In this document: positions 45,753 to 57,400 of the stretch, piece after piece
How the letters are laid out: the number at the start of each line of letters is the position of its first letter
Numbering within the stretch: position 1 is the stretch's first letter
Assembly: GCA_029961685.1 (NCBI GenBank)
Contig: JARWKL010000008.1
Location: 38,326,144-38,390,143 of the forward strand
Origin: Aristolochia californica
Lineage: Eukaryota; Streptophyta; Magnoliopsida; Piperales; Aristolochiaceae
Direction of reading: 5' to 3'
Length of the DNA stretch: 64,000 nucleotides
Position numbers and translations under genes: made by a program
Notes under the pieces: model-generated
What the model was told of the DNA's origin: nothing
Database searches by the model: none
What the model saw: the letters and a program-made list of their open reading frames with translations, nothing else

Positions 45753-47960
45753 TCATAGCTCTTCATCCTTCAATACCCTTACTAAAGTTATCAACATTCC
45801 ATAGATTGATAGAACTTCTGGATGGTTTTCATCATTACAAACAAACTTGTGAACCTTACCACAAGTCTCTATCCAGCTACAGCCAGGTACCCTGTTACGA
45901 CATTTTGTCCTCATTAATTTTCTTACCTGAGATACCCCACTCCAATTTCCCACCGAAGCATACATGTTAGACATAAGCATATAATTAACAGGTTCATCGG
46001 GCTCTATAACAAACAGCATCTCAGCAGCCCATTTAGCTAATTTAATGTTAGCATGGACTTTACATGCCCCTATAAATGCTCCTAACATATTTGTGTTAAG
46101 TTCAAAAGGCATTTTGGTCAATATCCTACAGGCATCTTCCAAACGACCTGCTCTCCCAAGAAGATCAACCAAACAAGTATAATGCTCTGAATCAGGAATT
46201 ATTCCGTATTCTCTTCTCATCGAATCAAAGTAGTGGAGCCCCTTCACCACCAAACCAGCATGGCTACATGCAGAGAGGACTCCAACAAAAGCAATTCGAT
46301 CTGGCTTGATACCCTCATACAACATTTCCTCAAACAATTCTATAGCTTCTTTGGCTAGGCCGTGAAAAGCATAAGCACAAACCATTGATGTCCATGTAAC
46401 AAGACTAGGCTTAGAGATTGCACTGAAGCACTTAAAAGCAGTAACAAGACAACCGCCTTTGTAGTAAGCATGAATAAGAGCATTCCCTATTGATAAGAAA
46501 GCCGCTAACCCATTTTTATTGACAAAGGCATGAAGTTGCATAGATTCGTTAATGGTGTCCAAATTGGCACATGAACTAAGTAAACTAGCCAATGTAAGTT
46601 CATCGGGCTTTACACTTTCTCTAAGCATTTGCCTAAATAGTTCCACAGCATTCTTGCCTTCCCCATTTTTCCCATAACCTACTATCATGGTAGTCCAGGA
46701 TACAGTATTTCGAACATTCATTTCATCAAAAGCCTTCCTTGCAACCTCTATTTTACCACACTTAGCATACACATCAACCAGAGCACTAGCCACAAGAATG
46801 TCACTGTCATAAGATAATTGAATAATCATGCCATGCATCTGCATTCCTAGCTGATAAGAACCTATAATACTGCAAGTATTAAGCAGCGAACTAAAAGTAA
46901 AATCATCCCCATTAACCTGTTGAGAAGTCATCAATTCAAAGACCCCAAAAGCTTCCCTTGCTAGTCCATTCAAATTATAGCAAGACATCATAACATTCCA
47001 CACTACCAAATCCCTTGAGTCAACTGTGTCAAAGACCTTGCGTGCATCTGTAACATAACTGAATTTTGCATATAAATTCAAAAGAGCACTACCCACAAAA
47101 TTATTTGAGGCCAATCCCAATTTTGTGATACAACAATGGACTTGTTGCCCAATCTCAATCGTGTGCAGTCCTACACAAGCACCAAGAACACTAATAAAAG
47201 TAATGTAATTGGGCTGTACCAATTCAGCCAACATTCTTTTGAAAAAGAACACAACCAAATGCTCCCTTGAAAAATCACCAGTCAATTCCTCCACGCTTGG
47301 TCCTGCATAGTGCTTGTTATTAAGTAACGCGGAAATGATTATATTCCACGAGACTACATTTCTGTTAGACATTTGATTAAACAACTGGAACGCATGCCTG
47401 AATGCCCCACATTTTAAATACATGTTGAGGAGTTGGTTTTGAAGAGATTGCCCACGATCCAACCCTGTTCGTATCATCCACGAATGAATTTCTCTACCTT
47501 GATGAAGAAATTCCCTTTTAGTGAAGAACTTCAAGGCATCTGAACAGAATGCAGAGTCACTCCGACTACCGAAGATAGAAATATCGGGGGAGGATACATA
47601 TCCAATTAAAGAGCAAAATCTCATAGTTTTCGGAGATCGGGTATTTCTTCCATTGAAATCTTCTGCAGTTTTGATAACGAAAGAAGAAGCTAGAGCTGCT
47701 ATTGATAAGTGACGCTTGAAAAGCGAGACGACGAAGGGAAACGAAGTAGATTTGGGTTGCATAGAAAGTAAAAGCAACGGGGTGAAAAAGCAGAGCTGCA
47801 GCAGTCGGTAACTTGGTTCCGATAAACGATAGAGATTCTCTGAGCATGTTATGCAGCCAATTGCCAAAGCGCATCTTCCCTCCAGATTTTGAAAATGTTC
47901 GCGAGGCGGGTGGGCATCAAGTCGAGTCAAGCTCGAACCTGAGCTTGATAAAGATTCCAT
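45753..47960 (-). CDS. PLS-class pentatricopeptide repeat protein (At2g46050-like)
   Basis: Intact single-exon frame of 735 codons. From about residue 130 it is a continuous run of 31-36-residue PPR motifs in P-L-S order, for example NQLLNMYLKCGAFRHAFQLF, SALLNLYAKFSYVTDARKVF, SALVDVYAKCGKIEVARKAF and CLVDLLGRAGRLEDACRIL. It ends with an E-type tail (PVNYMLMSNMYASVGNWSGV, VPGCSWIE) and no DYW domain. Wording and order match Arabidopsis At2g46050, a predicted mitochondrial protein. PLS proteins bind single RNA stretches base by base and commonly guide C-to-U editing in organelles. ATG 47960 is the first, but Met 67 (47762) followed by QPKSTSFPFVVSLFKRHLS gives a better targeting peptide and may be the true start. 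It is transcribed away from the CRCK-like gene, whose ATG is about 530 bp away. Confidence 0.92.
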   Translation of the reverse strand: MESLSSSGSSLTRLDAHPPREHFQNLEGRCALAIGCITCSENLYRLSEPSYRLLQLCFFTPLLLLSMQPKSTSFPFVVSLFKRHLSIAALASSFVIKTAEDFNGRNTRSPKTMRFCSLIGYVSSPDISIFGSRSDSAFCSDALKFFTKREFLHQGREIHSWMIRTGLDRGQSLQNQLLNMYLKCGAFRHAFQLFNQMSNRNVVSWNIIISALLNNKHYAGPSVEELTGDFSREHLVVFFFKRMLAELVQPNYITFISVLGACVGLHTIEIGQQVHCCITKLGLASNNFVGSALLNLYAKFSYVTDARKVFDTVDSRDLVVWNVMMSCYNLNGLAREAFGVFELMTSQQVNGDDFTFSSLLNTCSIIGSYQLGMQMHGMIIQLSYDSDILVASALVDVYAKCGKIEVARKAFDEMNVRNTVSWTTMIVGYGKNGEGKNAVELFRQMLRESVKPDELTLASLLSSCANLDTINESMQLHAFVNKNGLAAFLSIGNALIHAYYKGGCLVTAFKCFSAISKPSLVTWTSMVCAYAFHGLAKEAIELFEEMLYEGIKPDRIAFVGVLSACSHAGLVVKGLHYFDSMRREYGIIPDSEHYTCLVDLLGRAGRLEDACRILTKMPFELNTNMLGAFIGACKVHANIKLAKWAAEMLFVIEPDEPVNYMLMSNMYASVGNWSGVSQVRKLMRTKCRNRVPGCSWIETCGKVHKFVCNDENHPEVLSIYGMLITLVRVLKDEEL

Positions 47961-48489
47961 TAAGATATCTGGTTCATACGCTTAAAAAATTAATATAATA
48001 GGGTTAATATAATAAAAAATTAAATAGGATATTATTAATAAATTAAGGCATCGAGGGGTGAGGGCGAGGTTGAGCGAGAGAGAAGCAGCACAATGCATGG
48101 CAAGATGGTGAGAGGAATCAACCAGTTCATCGATGAGAGCGTAATATCGAGAGAGACGAGGGTTGGGAAGCAGAGAGCGTAATATCAAGTGAGGGATGGA
48201 AAGAACGTAGAGTGAACGAGTGAAAGTGAATTCAGAGAGATTTCACTTTCAATCATTTTACACCTAGAGCGAGTGAAAGTGAATTACATAATTCACTCAC
48301 TTTCACTTTCCCTCTTGTGTGCACACTAACGATCTTGGGTAAGTGAGAGTGAATTCAAAATCCAATGAAAGTATTTTCGAAGGCGAAGAGTGAAGAAGAG
48401 GGAAGGCTCTTGGTCAAAGACTACAAATCGTGCATTCCACGAGAGACCTTTCAAGGAAATTTCCTGTGGATACCCCGTACTGTGGTATA
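47961..48489. promoter_or_regulatory. Shared intergenic region between PPR and CRCK-like genes
   Basis: About 530 bp between two divergent start codons, so it must hold both promoters. Much of it (48040-48370) looks transposon-derived. No clear TATA box was picked out. Confidence 0.5.
48040..48370. mobile_element. Harbinger-like MITE fragment in the shared promoter
   Basis: GAGTGAAAGTGAATT and its reverse complement AATTCACTCACTTTCACTTT make an imperfect palindrome at 48212-48320. It is followed by GTGCACACTAACG and a GGGTAAGTGAGAGTGAATTC stretch. The same order (GTAAGTGAAAT palindromes, GTGCACACTAACG) closes the Harbinger element at 35885-36055. The terminal GGGCCTGTTAGTGC is missing, so the fragment is incomplete. 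Confidence 0.5.
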
Positions 48490-51400
48490 ATGGAGTCGGT
48501 TCTTGGTTTCAGATTGCCATGTTCCGCCGACGATTGCACAATGAAGAATTCTCACAGCTCACCCAGCGCCCGAGAAATTTACGAGGGTTGGAGGACAGGC
48601 AGTACAGATTTCACGAGAAGTTATGGCTATTCCGGAAGCTATGGCGATTCCGGCCCTGCCGACACTAAGAAGCCGAGTTTCAGTGGCCGGGAAATTTACG
48701 AAGGGAATCAGAGGACTCCGGGCACTCCGCTAGTCTCACTGGTTTCTGATGGGTACCTTGCTTCTGGTGAGCATTTGTCTGCACGAAGACCAAAAGGAAT
48801 ACTGAGCCGACTTACGGGCGGATGCTTTAAACCATGGAATATCGGAACTGTGTATAACGTGCGGAACCATAGAGCTTATTCTGGTATTCTTTCTTTTTGA
48901 TCGGCTTAGTTTCTCTTGCTGTGGTTATACTTTGTCGTCGGAATTTCTGATTAATTGACTGGTGTGGATCTTTTCGCTTTAATGCCCTCGTTTCCGAAAA
49001 CTAATTTCATGCATATTGAAAGGAATAAAATAAATTCGTGTGTTTCTAAAACTAAAATAGGCCTTCTTGTCGAAGCAATTTTCGCCTCGCAGATAAGAGA
49101 AATATCAGAGGAAGCTACTTTCTCGACTCGATAGCAGTAGACATGCTCTGCAGGTTTACCAAAGCTTGCTAATTATGGAGGCTGAGTTCAAACTGTTCCA
49201 GGTTCAACTTTTTTTTGAAAAATTTTGCAGGTTCAACTCGACAGGCTTGCAAGCTCCAGAAATGTTTAAGCGTTACCTTGATCATGACTCAGCTTGAGTT
49301 AGGTTACAATAACTTTTTTGTCTTAGACCAAGTGTCATTCTCGGTTTGCAATTCATTTACCATTTTGGTGATTTTAGCAATCAGAGCCAGTAGTTTGCAA
49401 TTAGAGACATATTCTGGTCACTCATTCAACTGCTGAAGAAGATGATCCATTTTCAGTTGGTTTTGGTTCACATTTGAAATCCGTTTGCATTTTTCTACCT
49501 TCTACTTTCTAGATCCATTGTCTTTAAAAATTGACTCATCTTATTTCAGATTTAACACTAAACAAAGGAGATGGTAAAACCATTATAGTCTTTTTAAAGT
49601 CCACAAGGAAGCAATGTCATAGCAGAAGTTGACTTTAAACTTTGTTATGGAAACTATGTTCACTTTCTCTGCATGCATTAGTTAATTGGACAGCTAGTGC
49701 TCTGTTCTGTATATCTCTTAAATTGCCAGGGGGAGAGGTTTCAGATTCATGGCTAGTGAAGTCTACAAAGCCACAAGAAACTTTTGAACTGGTTCTAACA
49801 ATTCTACACGGACAGAGGAGAGGGGTTTCAGATTCACGGCCAGTGAAGTCTACAGAGCCACAAGAAACTTTTCCCCTTCATGCAAAATTGGGCATGGGAG
49901 TTTTGGTGATGTGTATAGAGGCAGGCTGGATGATGGAACATATGTGGCAGTTAAGCGTGGCAAGAAGGTTTTGGAAGCTTCTGATAATTCATGTCCTTCA
50001 TCTGTGCATTTTTCATTCAACTGTAAACGCACGATCAATTACAGGTTTTCTGTATCTGCTTACAGGCTATGAATGATGAGCCGCTATGTTTGGAATTCCA
50101 GGATGCGGTCCAGACTCTGGCTCGTACCAAGCATTTAAATTTGGTTGAGTTTCTTGGTTACTTGGATCATGAAGACAAGATTATTATTATTGAAGAGTAT
50201 GTCACAAATGGGACCCTTAGAGAGCATTTGGATGGTAACTTCTTCAGCATGCTAATTTTTACTTATGCCTTTTTCCTTCCTTTTTCTCTTGTTTGTTATT
50301 ATTGTTATTAAGGCAGTCTTCTGCATGAGGCTGACAAAAAAAATTATTCTAAATTTTTTTTTTTTTTTGGATATTTACAAAGGAATTATTCCATTTGCAG
50401 TGTTTTTGCAGGTCATGTTACAGGGTTTATAAAAGAACATGTTTCCTCTTTGTAAATGCCTTTTAATTACAGGAGGCAACTAGGGTTTATAAAAGAACAT
50501 GTTTCCTCTTTGTAAATGCCTTTTAATTACAGGAGGCAACTAGGGTTTATAAAAGAACATGTTTAAGTTGCTGGTTACTGTTGAATAATTATGCAACTAG
50601 TGATGTTGACTTAATTTTGAGTGATTATCCCTCCACTTCATGAAATATTTTGAGGGGTCATAATTGCTCATTTATAGATAGAACAGATTATGTCAACATT
50701 AGAATCACCTATGTTGTGACACTCTTTTTATGACTAGCTCAGTTTATCAACTTGACAGAGGCCCCTTGGAAGACCAGGACCTACAAACTAGTCAGACGTC
50801 ACTTTTTCCAGAATTTTCTGAACTATCCATGCTCTAATTTGGAACATTTATGCTCTTTTGGAGTGGCCTGTTGGTGGAACTTGTGAAACTGCCCATTAAT
50901 GGTTAATCTTGTCGATTATAGCATCATGGGCAGTCAAAAACATACAGCTGCATGTTGTTGAAAGTGGCTAGCCAGTGACATTCTATTATAAGGTATCACT
51001 AAAATAATTCATTCCATGTGATAAATAAAAATAATACATGTATGGCCTTGGACATGTCCAATAAATATTATTCCACTAGATTTCTAAATGGGAAGATGTT
51101 TTGGTATTGCTGAAGTGTACAAATAGCTTTGTTTTTGCATTAGGTAATCACCTCTCTGTATTGTTTTTGTTATGTCGTAAAACAAATTAGAATTTTTTTC
51201 TCTTGCTCTCAATAGAGCTTTTGATGTAGGCTTATATGGAACCGGTCTTGACCTTGCTGCTCGGCTGAATGTTGCAATAGATGTGGCTTATGCTGTCACA
51301 TATCTCCATATGGATACTGGTATGAATTAAAAATTTGGTGTTTTTTTTACGTTTCTTCATGGAATATTGATACATGGGTTTTCATTTGGTGTTGTGATTG

Positions 51401-54400
51401 TGATAAGGGTGGTTCTATAGATTACTATATGTAACATACCAAGTAGAGTGCTAGCCCATTCTTGTCTTCTTGATTTCCTTTAGGTGGGGTAAGTTGATGA
51501 ATGTTGTTAAAATATCAAGTCAGGGGTATTTTGGTCATTTCATACATTATGTTTTTATCTTATCTGATGTCTGTTAGGTAGGCAAGGTCTTCATATGCCT
51601 ATGGTTCATTCATTTTAGAGGTGTATTTTATGAGATATGTAAGTTTATGTTTTGAGGGGTATTTTTATCTTTTATGGTAAAATCTCTTAAAAGCCTGATT
51701 AAAAGAAAAGGGGGTGTCTTTTTGAGGCATGCACTCAAAAGGCAACAGCGGCTGCTCCTTTCCAAGCTCTTCTTCTCTTATTTCTCTTCTTTTTACCCAA
51801 ATATCAGATTTTTCATGGTATCAGAGCAAGGTTAAGCACTTCTTGGGCAGATTTCTCTAATTTTTGTGGTTATTCTGTCAATCTTCAGCAACTCTTTTGG
51901 AGGATCTTCCCAGATTTCTAGATTGGTAGGGTAAAAACTTCTTTTTTCCCCTTTTTATGCCTCTCATCGCCTCTTGGCTCATGGCTACTACTCCTAATTG
52001 AAAGATTATTAGGGTTTTGAGTCATTTAATGATCCCAGTTTGAGAAATTTCTTCAATATTGCCTGTGTCTCCCTCTACCTTGCTTGCATCATCATCAATT
52101 TTACATGCATCACCCAAATTTCATGCAATTGAGTTTGTTCTTCCATTCCTGGTCTTGATTGCTGAGATCGATTGGTATTACTGCTGGATTGCCCTAATTG
52201 GTTCAATTGTGTGGCCCACTTGATTGTGCAAACATAGAATTTCGGGGAAAAGGTTCCCATTTGATTGGTTGACGCATTGTTGCACTGAATTGTGGTAGTT
52301 TGTGGTGTTTAATGGCTGAGTCCAGGACGCAAGTTGTTGTCCAAAGGACCAATGAGGCTCCGATATGAAATTCTCTCAGCCTATCTAAATAACTACAATC
52401 CAATTGAATGGATCGATTTATGACAACTGGTCACAGTCAGTTTTGATGTATTTGGGGGCCAGAAGGATGGTCAAATACATAAGAGATGACCCCCTTTACC
52501 TGTTACTGAGGATTAGGTAGCTAAAGATAATTTAGTGATGACCTGGGTGGTCAATAGTATGGAGCCACAATTTAGTGACCAGATTTGAGTTGTAGTACTG
52601 CTAAGGCAACCTTAGCATCTATATTGTTTCAGGAAATTGTCGAGAATCTATGAGTTGTATGTGAGATACTTTAACATGAAGTGTATCGGTAATAGATCAC
52701 TTGATTGAGATGAGAGGGGTACTACAGGAATTCAGCACATTCCATCCATTCATTGTGAATGTTAAAGACATTCATAAGGAAGAAAATCAGATTAAAGTGG
52801 CTCGGTTTCTAGATGGTTTGGGCTCTGAGCATGATGTCATTCGAGCTCACTTGTTGGCTAATGAGGATGTGACCAACCTAGAGCAAGTATTTAATAAGGT
52901 TTTTCGGGTTGAAGGTGCAGTAGTGAGTAAAAATGACTCAGGTGGAAGTCTCTCAGATGCCTCTCTACTGGCATATTTGATGGTCAGTTTTGTGATGGTA
53001 GTAATAGAGGTAGAAGTCGCTCCTTCTCTACCTGTGGCTGTGCTCGGGATGATATGGGGGATCAACAGTGTGTTCACTGGGGTAGGTCAATCCATATTTC
53101 TGAAAAATATTGGGTGAAATTTGGTAAACATGCCTGGACCAACTCTACAGTCGGAGAACAAGACAACTCTTCTCACATTGGCTCTTTTGAAGCAATTTAG
53201 TAGTTAGTTCAATGACTGGGCCAATTAACTGCATCATTTGCTACTTCTTTGATTGTAGAGACTCATCCTTCATTCTTGTTGAATTTAGGATCCCATGAAT
53301 AATACCTTCAGCAAAGGGAGAGAGAAAGAAAAAAAGGAAAAAGAGAAGAGCTCTCGGGAAGAGAGAGAAGAGAAGGAAAATAAAAGAGAGTAGAGAGAGA
53401 ACACTTCACACGAATGAGAAGAAAAAAAAAAAGAAACTTGCTTGATGAATTCCGAGTTACAATCACCTCTATTTATAGTTGAGGGTGATAGAATTCATGT
53501 ACAAATAATTTTAGGACTCCTAATTACATTCCAACTAGAACTCTCCAAGATAAGCCTATCATGATAAAATTACATTATCTATTTAAGAGACTAATTTAAC
53601 TCAACTACAAACACCTTCTTTAAGGACGTGAATCAAGCTAGAGAGCTAGTTTTTGGTCTTATCTTGTGGGTCCCACATGATCTTCCAGCTCATGGTATCT
53701 TTGTGGGTCCCACTTGATCTTCAAATCTTCTATTTAATTCCAACACATGTTCCTTATCTCTTAGCTAGAACCACTTTGTATGAGGACTCTTGTTGACACC
53801 TCTCGAGCTCATGGTGGGTCCCACATTATAACAATCCTTAGCAAGTGCCACAATGGCAAGTACATGTATGACTACATTGAATGTGTCCTACTCTCCCTCT
53901 TGGATAATTGATTTAGAAGCCTCTATTCATAGGTCAGGTATGTCTTCTTTGTTTCAATCTATTAATCTGTCTTCTTTATATCGTAGAGTTACTTTGGCTG
54001 ATGGGTCTACCTCCCCCATTCAGGGGGAAGGTACCGTTCATATTATCCCACAAATATCCTTAGACTCGGTTCTATTTGTTCCCAAGTTTTCCATTTATCT
54101 CTTGTCTGTGAGAGACATTACTAAATCTTTAAACTACTCCTTAACTTTTAATCCTACTGCCTATGTTTTCCAGGACTTACAGATGAAGAAGACAATTGGT
54201 TTCGGACATGAGAAGGGAGGACTCTATATACTGGATGATGTATCTATTTCTCAAACTGTGACATTCACTACTACAGCTTCGTCCTACTTATGACATCTAC
54301 ACTTGGGACATCTGTCACCAGTTAAGTTACGTCAGTCTTTTCCGTCATTGCTAGTAGATATCTCACTTGGTTGCCAGTCGTACAGTTGGGAAAGCATCAT

Positions 54401-57400
54401 TGGTCTAGTTTCCTAGTTAGTTCTAGTCGTAACACCAAATCGTTTGAGTTAATTCATTCTGATGTATAGGGTCCATGTCCATTTATTGATGATTTTAGTC
54501 AAGTAACTTGGGTTTATCTCCTATGAGAGAAATCCAAAGTCTTTGATGTATTCTTGACTTTTTTTAGTGAAATAAAAAATCAATTCGGTGTTTGTGTTTA
54601 TGTGCTTCGTATTGATAATGGGTTGGAATATTTTAATTATAAGTTTTCGACTTTTTGTGCCTCCCATGGTATTATCCATCAAACGTCTTATCTTTATACT
54701 CAACAAAATGGGGTGGTTGAACGTAAAAACAAACATCTTCTTTGGTGTTTGTATTCCTAAGTCGTTTTGTGGGGATGTTGTTTTAACTTTTTGTTTCTTA
54801 ATTAATCCCATGCCCTCCTCTGTTTTGAATGGTCAAATTCTTTTCCAAATTTTAAGACCATATTGTAAACTGTTAGATGTGGTACCTCGTGTTTTGGTTG
54901 TACTTGTTTTGTCCACATGTTTGGAGCTTCAGTTGATAAGTTGTCACCTTGGTCAGTCAAATGCGTCTTTCTAGGTTGCTCTCGTCGACAAAAAAGGTAC
55001 AAATGTTATGACCCTGTTCATCGAAAGACATATGTGTCAAACTGTCAGGTGATGTGATTTTCTTTGAGCATACCCCTTATTTTGAGTCCTCTAGTAAGAT
55101 TCCTATTTCTTATGAGTCTTCTTCAAATAGTCCAGTTGCTATTGTTGTTTTGGATTTCTTAGTTCCATTAGGTTCCTCTTCACCTCTTTGTGTCTATAGC
55201 CGCCATCCTCGTGCTGATAGTGTGCCTCCAAAAATAAACCTATAGAGCTACCTTCTCATACCCCTCCGTCTTCCTCTTTGCCTGTAGCTTCTATTCTATC
55301 AGATTTGGACTTGCCTATTAGTCTAGTAAATGGTCTTGCACTTCTCATCCTATCTCTAAATATGTTTCTCTTGACTTTTTGTCCTCTTTCTTTAAATCCT
55401 TTGCCTTGTCCTTATCTACTTCTACTATACCTCGTTCAGTGTAGGATGTTTTGTATTCACTAGAGTGGAAACGAGCTACGGATGATGAAATGAGTGCTTT
55501 GCTGCCTCGAGAAACTTGGCGATGTGATCCTCTGATAGGAGCTACTATTGTGGGGGTGTCGTTGGGTTTATTCTATAAAATATAATGCAAATGAATTTAT
55601 TAAACGACACAAAGCCCGACTAATAGCGAGGGATATACACAGACCTTTGGTGTTGATGTGTTTGAGACATTCTCTCTTTTAGCCTGACTTACTTGGGTAC
55701 ATATCTTAATCTCTATAGCAGTTAATAAAGATTGACTTCTTTTTCAGCTTGATGTAAAAAATGTCTTCTTGTATGGAGTTTTACATGAAAAAGTTTATAT
55801 GAAGCAACCTCCGGGGTATGCTACTCAAGGGGAGACAGGGAAGGTATGTAAACTACAGAAGGTCATTTATGGACTTGAATATGAATCCCATGGCGTGGTT
55901 TGAGAAATTTAGTATTGTAATAATATTGTTTGGGTTCCACCGGAGCCATTGTGACCATTCTATGTTCATAGTTTAGTGGAAGGCCAGTGTAGTTGTTTTG
56001 GTGGTCAATGTAGATGATATTGTATTGTCTAGTGATAACTTTGTAGGCATTAGTGAAGTTAAACAGTACTTGGCTACATATTTTCAAGCAAAAGATTTAG
56101 GCCTCCTCAATTACTTTCTTGGCATTGAAATTGCCCATAACAAACAAGGTATTACCCTCTCCTAAAGGAAATATATATTAGATATGTTGTAGGAGTATGG
56201 TTTACTGGGTGCGAAACTGGTAGATACTCCCATAAAAATCAACCATAATCTTCATGACACATAAGGTCTTACTCTCAAGGACAGAACTCAATACCGACGC
56301 TTGGTAGGTAAATTGATTTATACTATAGTTACCAGACCAGATATTTCATTTTTTGTGGGAATTGTGAGCCATGTTCATGAAAAATCTGCAGAAAGCACAT
56401 TTAGAAGTTGCTCAACGGATTTTAAAGTATTTGAAGGGTGCACCTAAGGAAAGGTTTGTTGTATACTCATAACAGACAAATTGATGTACTTGGATATTCT
56501 AATGTTGATTATGTTGGGTGTAAGATGGATAGACGGTCTACATCAGGGTATTGTTGTTTTATTGAAGGTAACTCGGTAAGGTGGAAAAGTAAAAAACAGA
56601 CAATTGTGGTTAGATCTAGTGCAGAGGCTGAATAAGCAATGACTCACACGGTTAGTGAGCTTATGTTGATTAAATCTGTTCTCCTTGAATTTGGTTTCCA
56701 ATTACCAAGTCCTATGGTCATGTAGTGTGATAATCAGGCGGTCATCTTTATAGTAAGCAACCCTGTATTCCATGAGAAAACTAAATATATTGAGGTTGAT
56801 TGCTAATTTATTAGAGATACAGTTATGCAAAGCAAGGTGGTAATTCCATATGTGAAGTCTTCATACCAGTTGGGGGAAGTGTTTACCAAGCCAATGGGAA
56901 GATGTGAATATGTATCATTCTGTGATAAGTTGGGGTTATTTGATATCTACTCTCCAGCTTAGGAGGGAGTGTTAAAATATCAACCCAGGGCTTATTTGGT
57001 AATTTTATATATTATGTTTTCATCTTATATGATGTTTGTTAGGTAGGCAACGTCTTCATGGGCCTATGGTTCAATTTTCATTCATTTTAGAGGTGTACTT
57101 GAGGAGATATGTTTATGTTTTGAGGGGTATTTTTGTCTTTTATGTAAAAATTACTTAAAACCCTGATTAAAAGAAAAGTGGGTGTCTTTTTTTAGGTACA
57201 CACTTCAAGGCAGCAGCAGCAGCTCCAGCTCCTCTCCAAGCTCTTCTTCTCTTATTTCTCTTCTTTTTCACCCAAATATCAGATTTTTCGAAAATTGTAA
57301 GATTGAAAGATTAAAATAGGAGAGGGAGAAGTAAGAGAGAAAAGAAAGAGACAAGATTGAGGGAAAGTAACATGTGTGTTGAGCACATTGAGGGCTCAGA

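Larger units (their letters stand above)
51505..57290 (+). mobile_element. Complete but degenerate Ty1/copia element in intron 4
   Basis: LTRs at 51505-51815 and 56970-57290 share TGTTAAAATATCAA starts and CCCAAATATCAGATTTTTC ends. The primer-binding site TGGTATCAGAGC (initiator Met tRNA) follows the 5' LTR and a polypurine tract AGCTTAGGAGGGAG precedes the 3' LTR. Interior order is gag (52400-53110), protease with [11 protein letters not shown] (53895), integrase with [16 protein letters not shown] and [11 protein letters not shown] (54580-54740), reverse transcriptase with [20 protein letters not shown] (55745) and RNase H with [20 protein letters not shown] (56550). Integrase before reverse transcriptase defines Copia. 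Stops and frameshifts break every domain. It lies in the same orientation as its host gene. Confidence 0.92.

Noticed and set aside
45590..45970. 126-codon plus-strand frame at the end of the PPR gene
   Set aside because: It is antisense to the PPR coding sequence and its flank and has no domain.
49642..50076. 144-codon plus-strand frame over the kinase-start exon
   Set aside because: It is in a different frame from the kinase motifs; the true frame gives [13 protein letters not shown] and GHGSFGDV with matching splice phases.
51816..51830. tRNA gene beside the LTR
   Set aside because: Only the primer-binding site complementary to a tRNA end is present; no cloverleaf follows.
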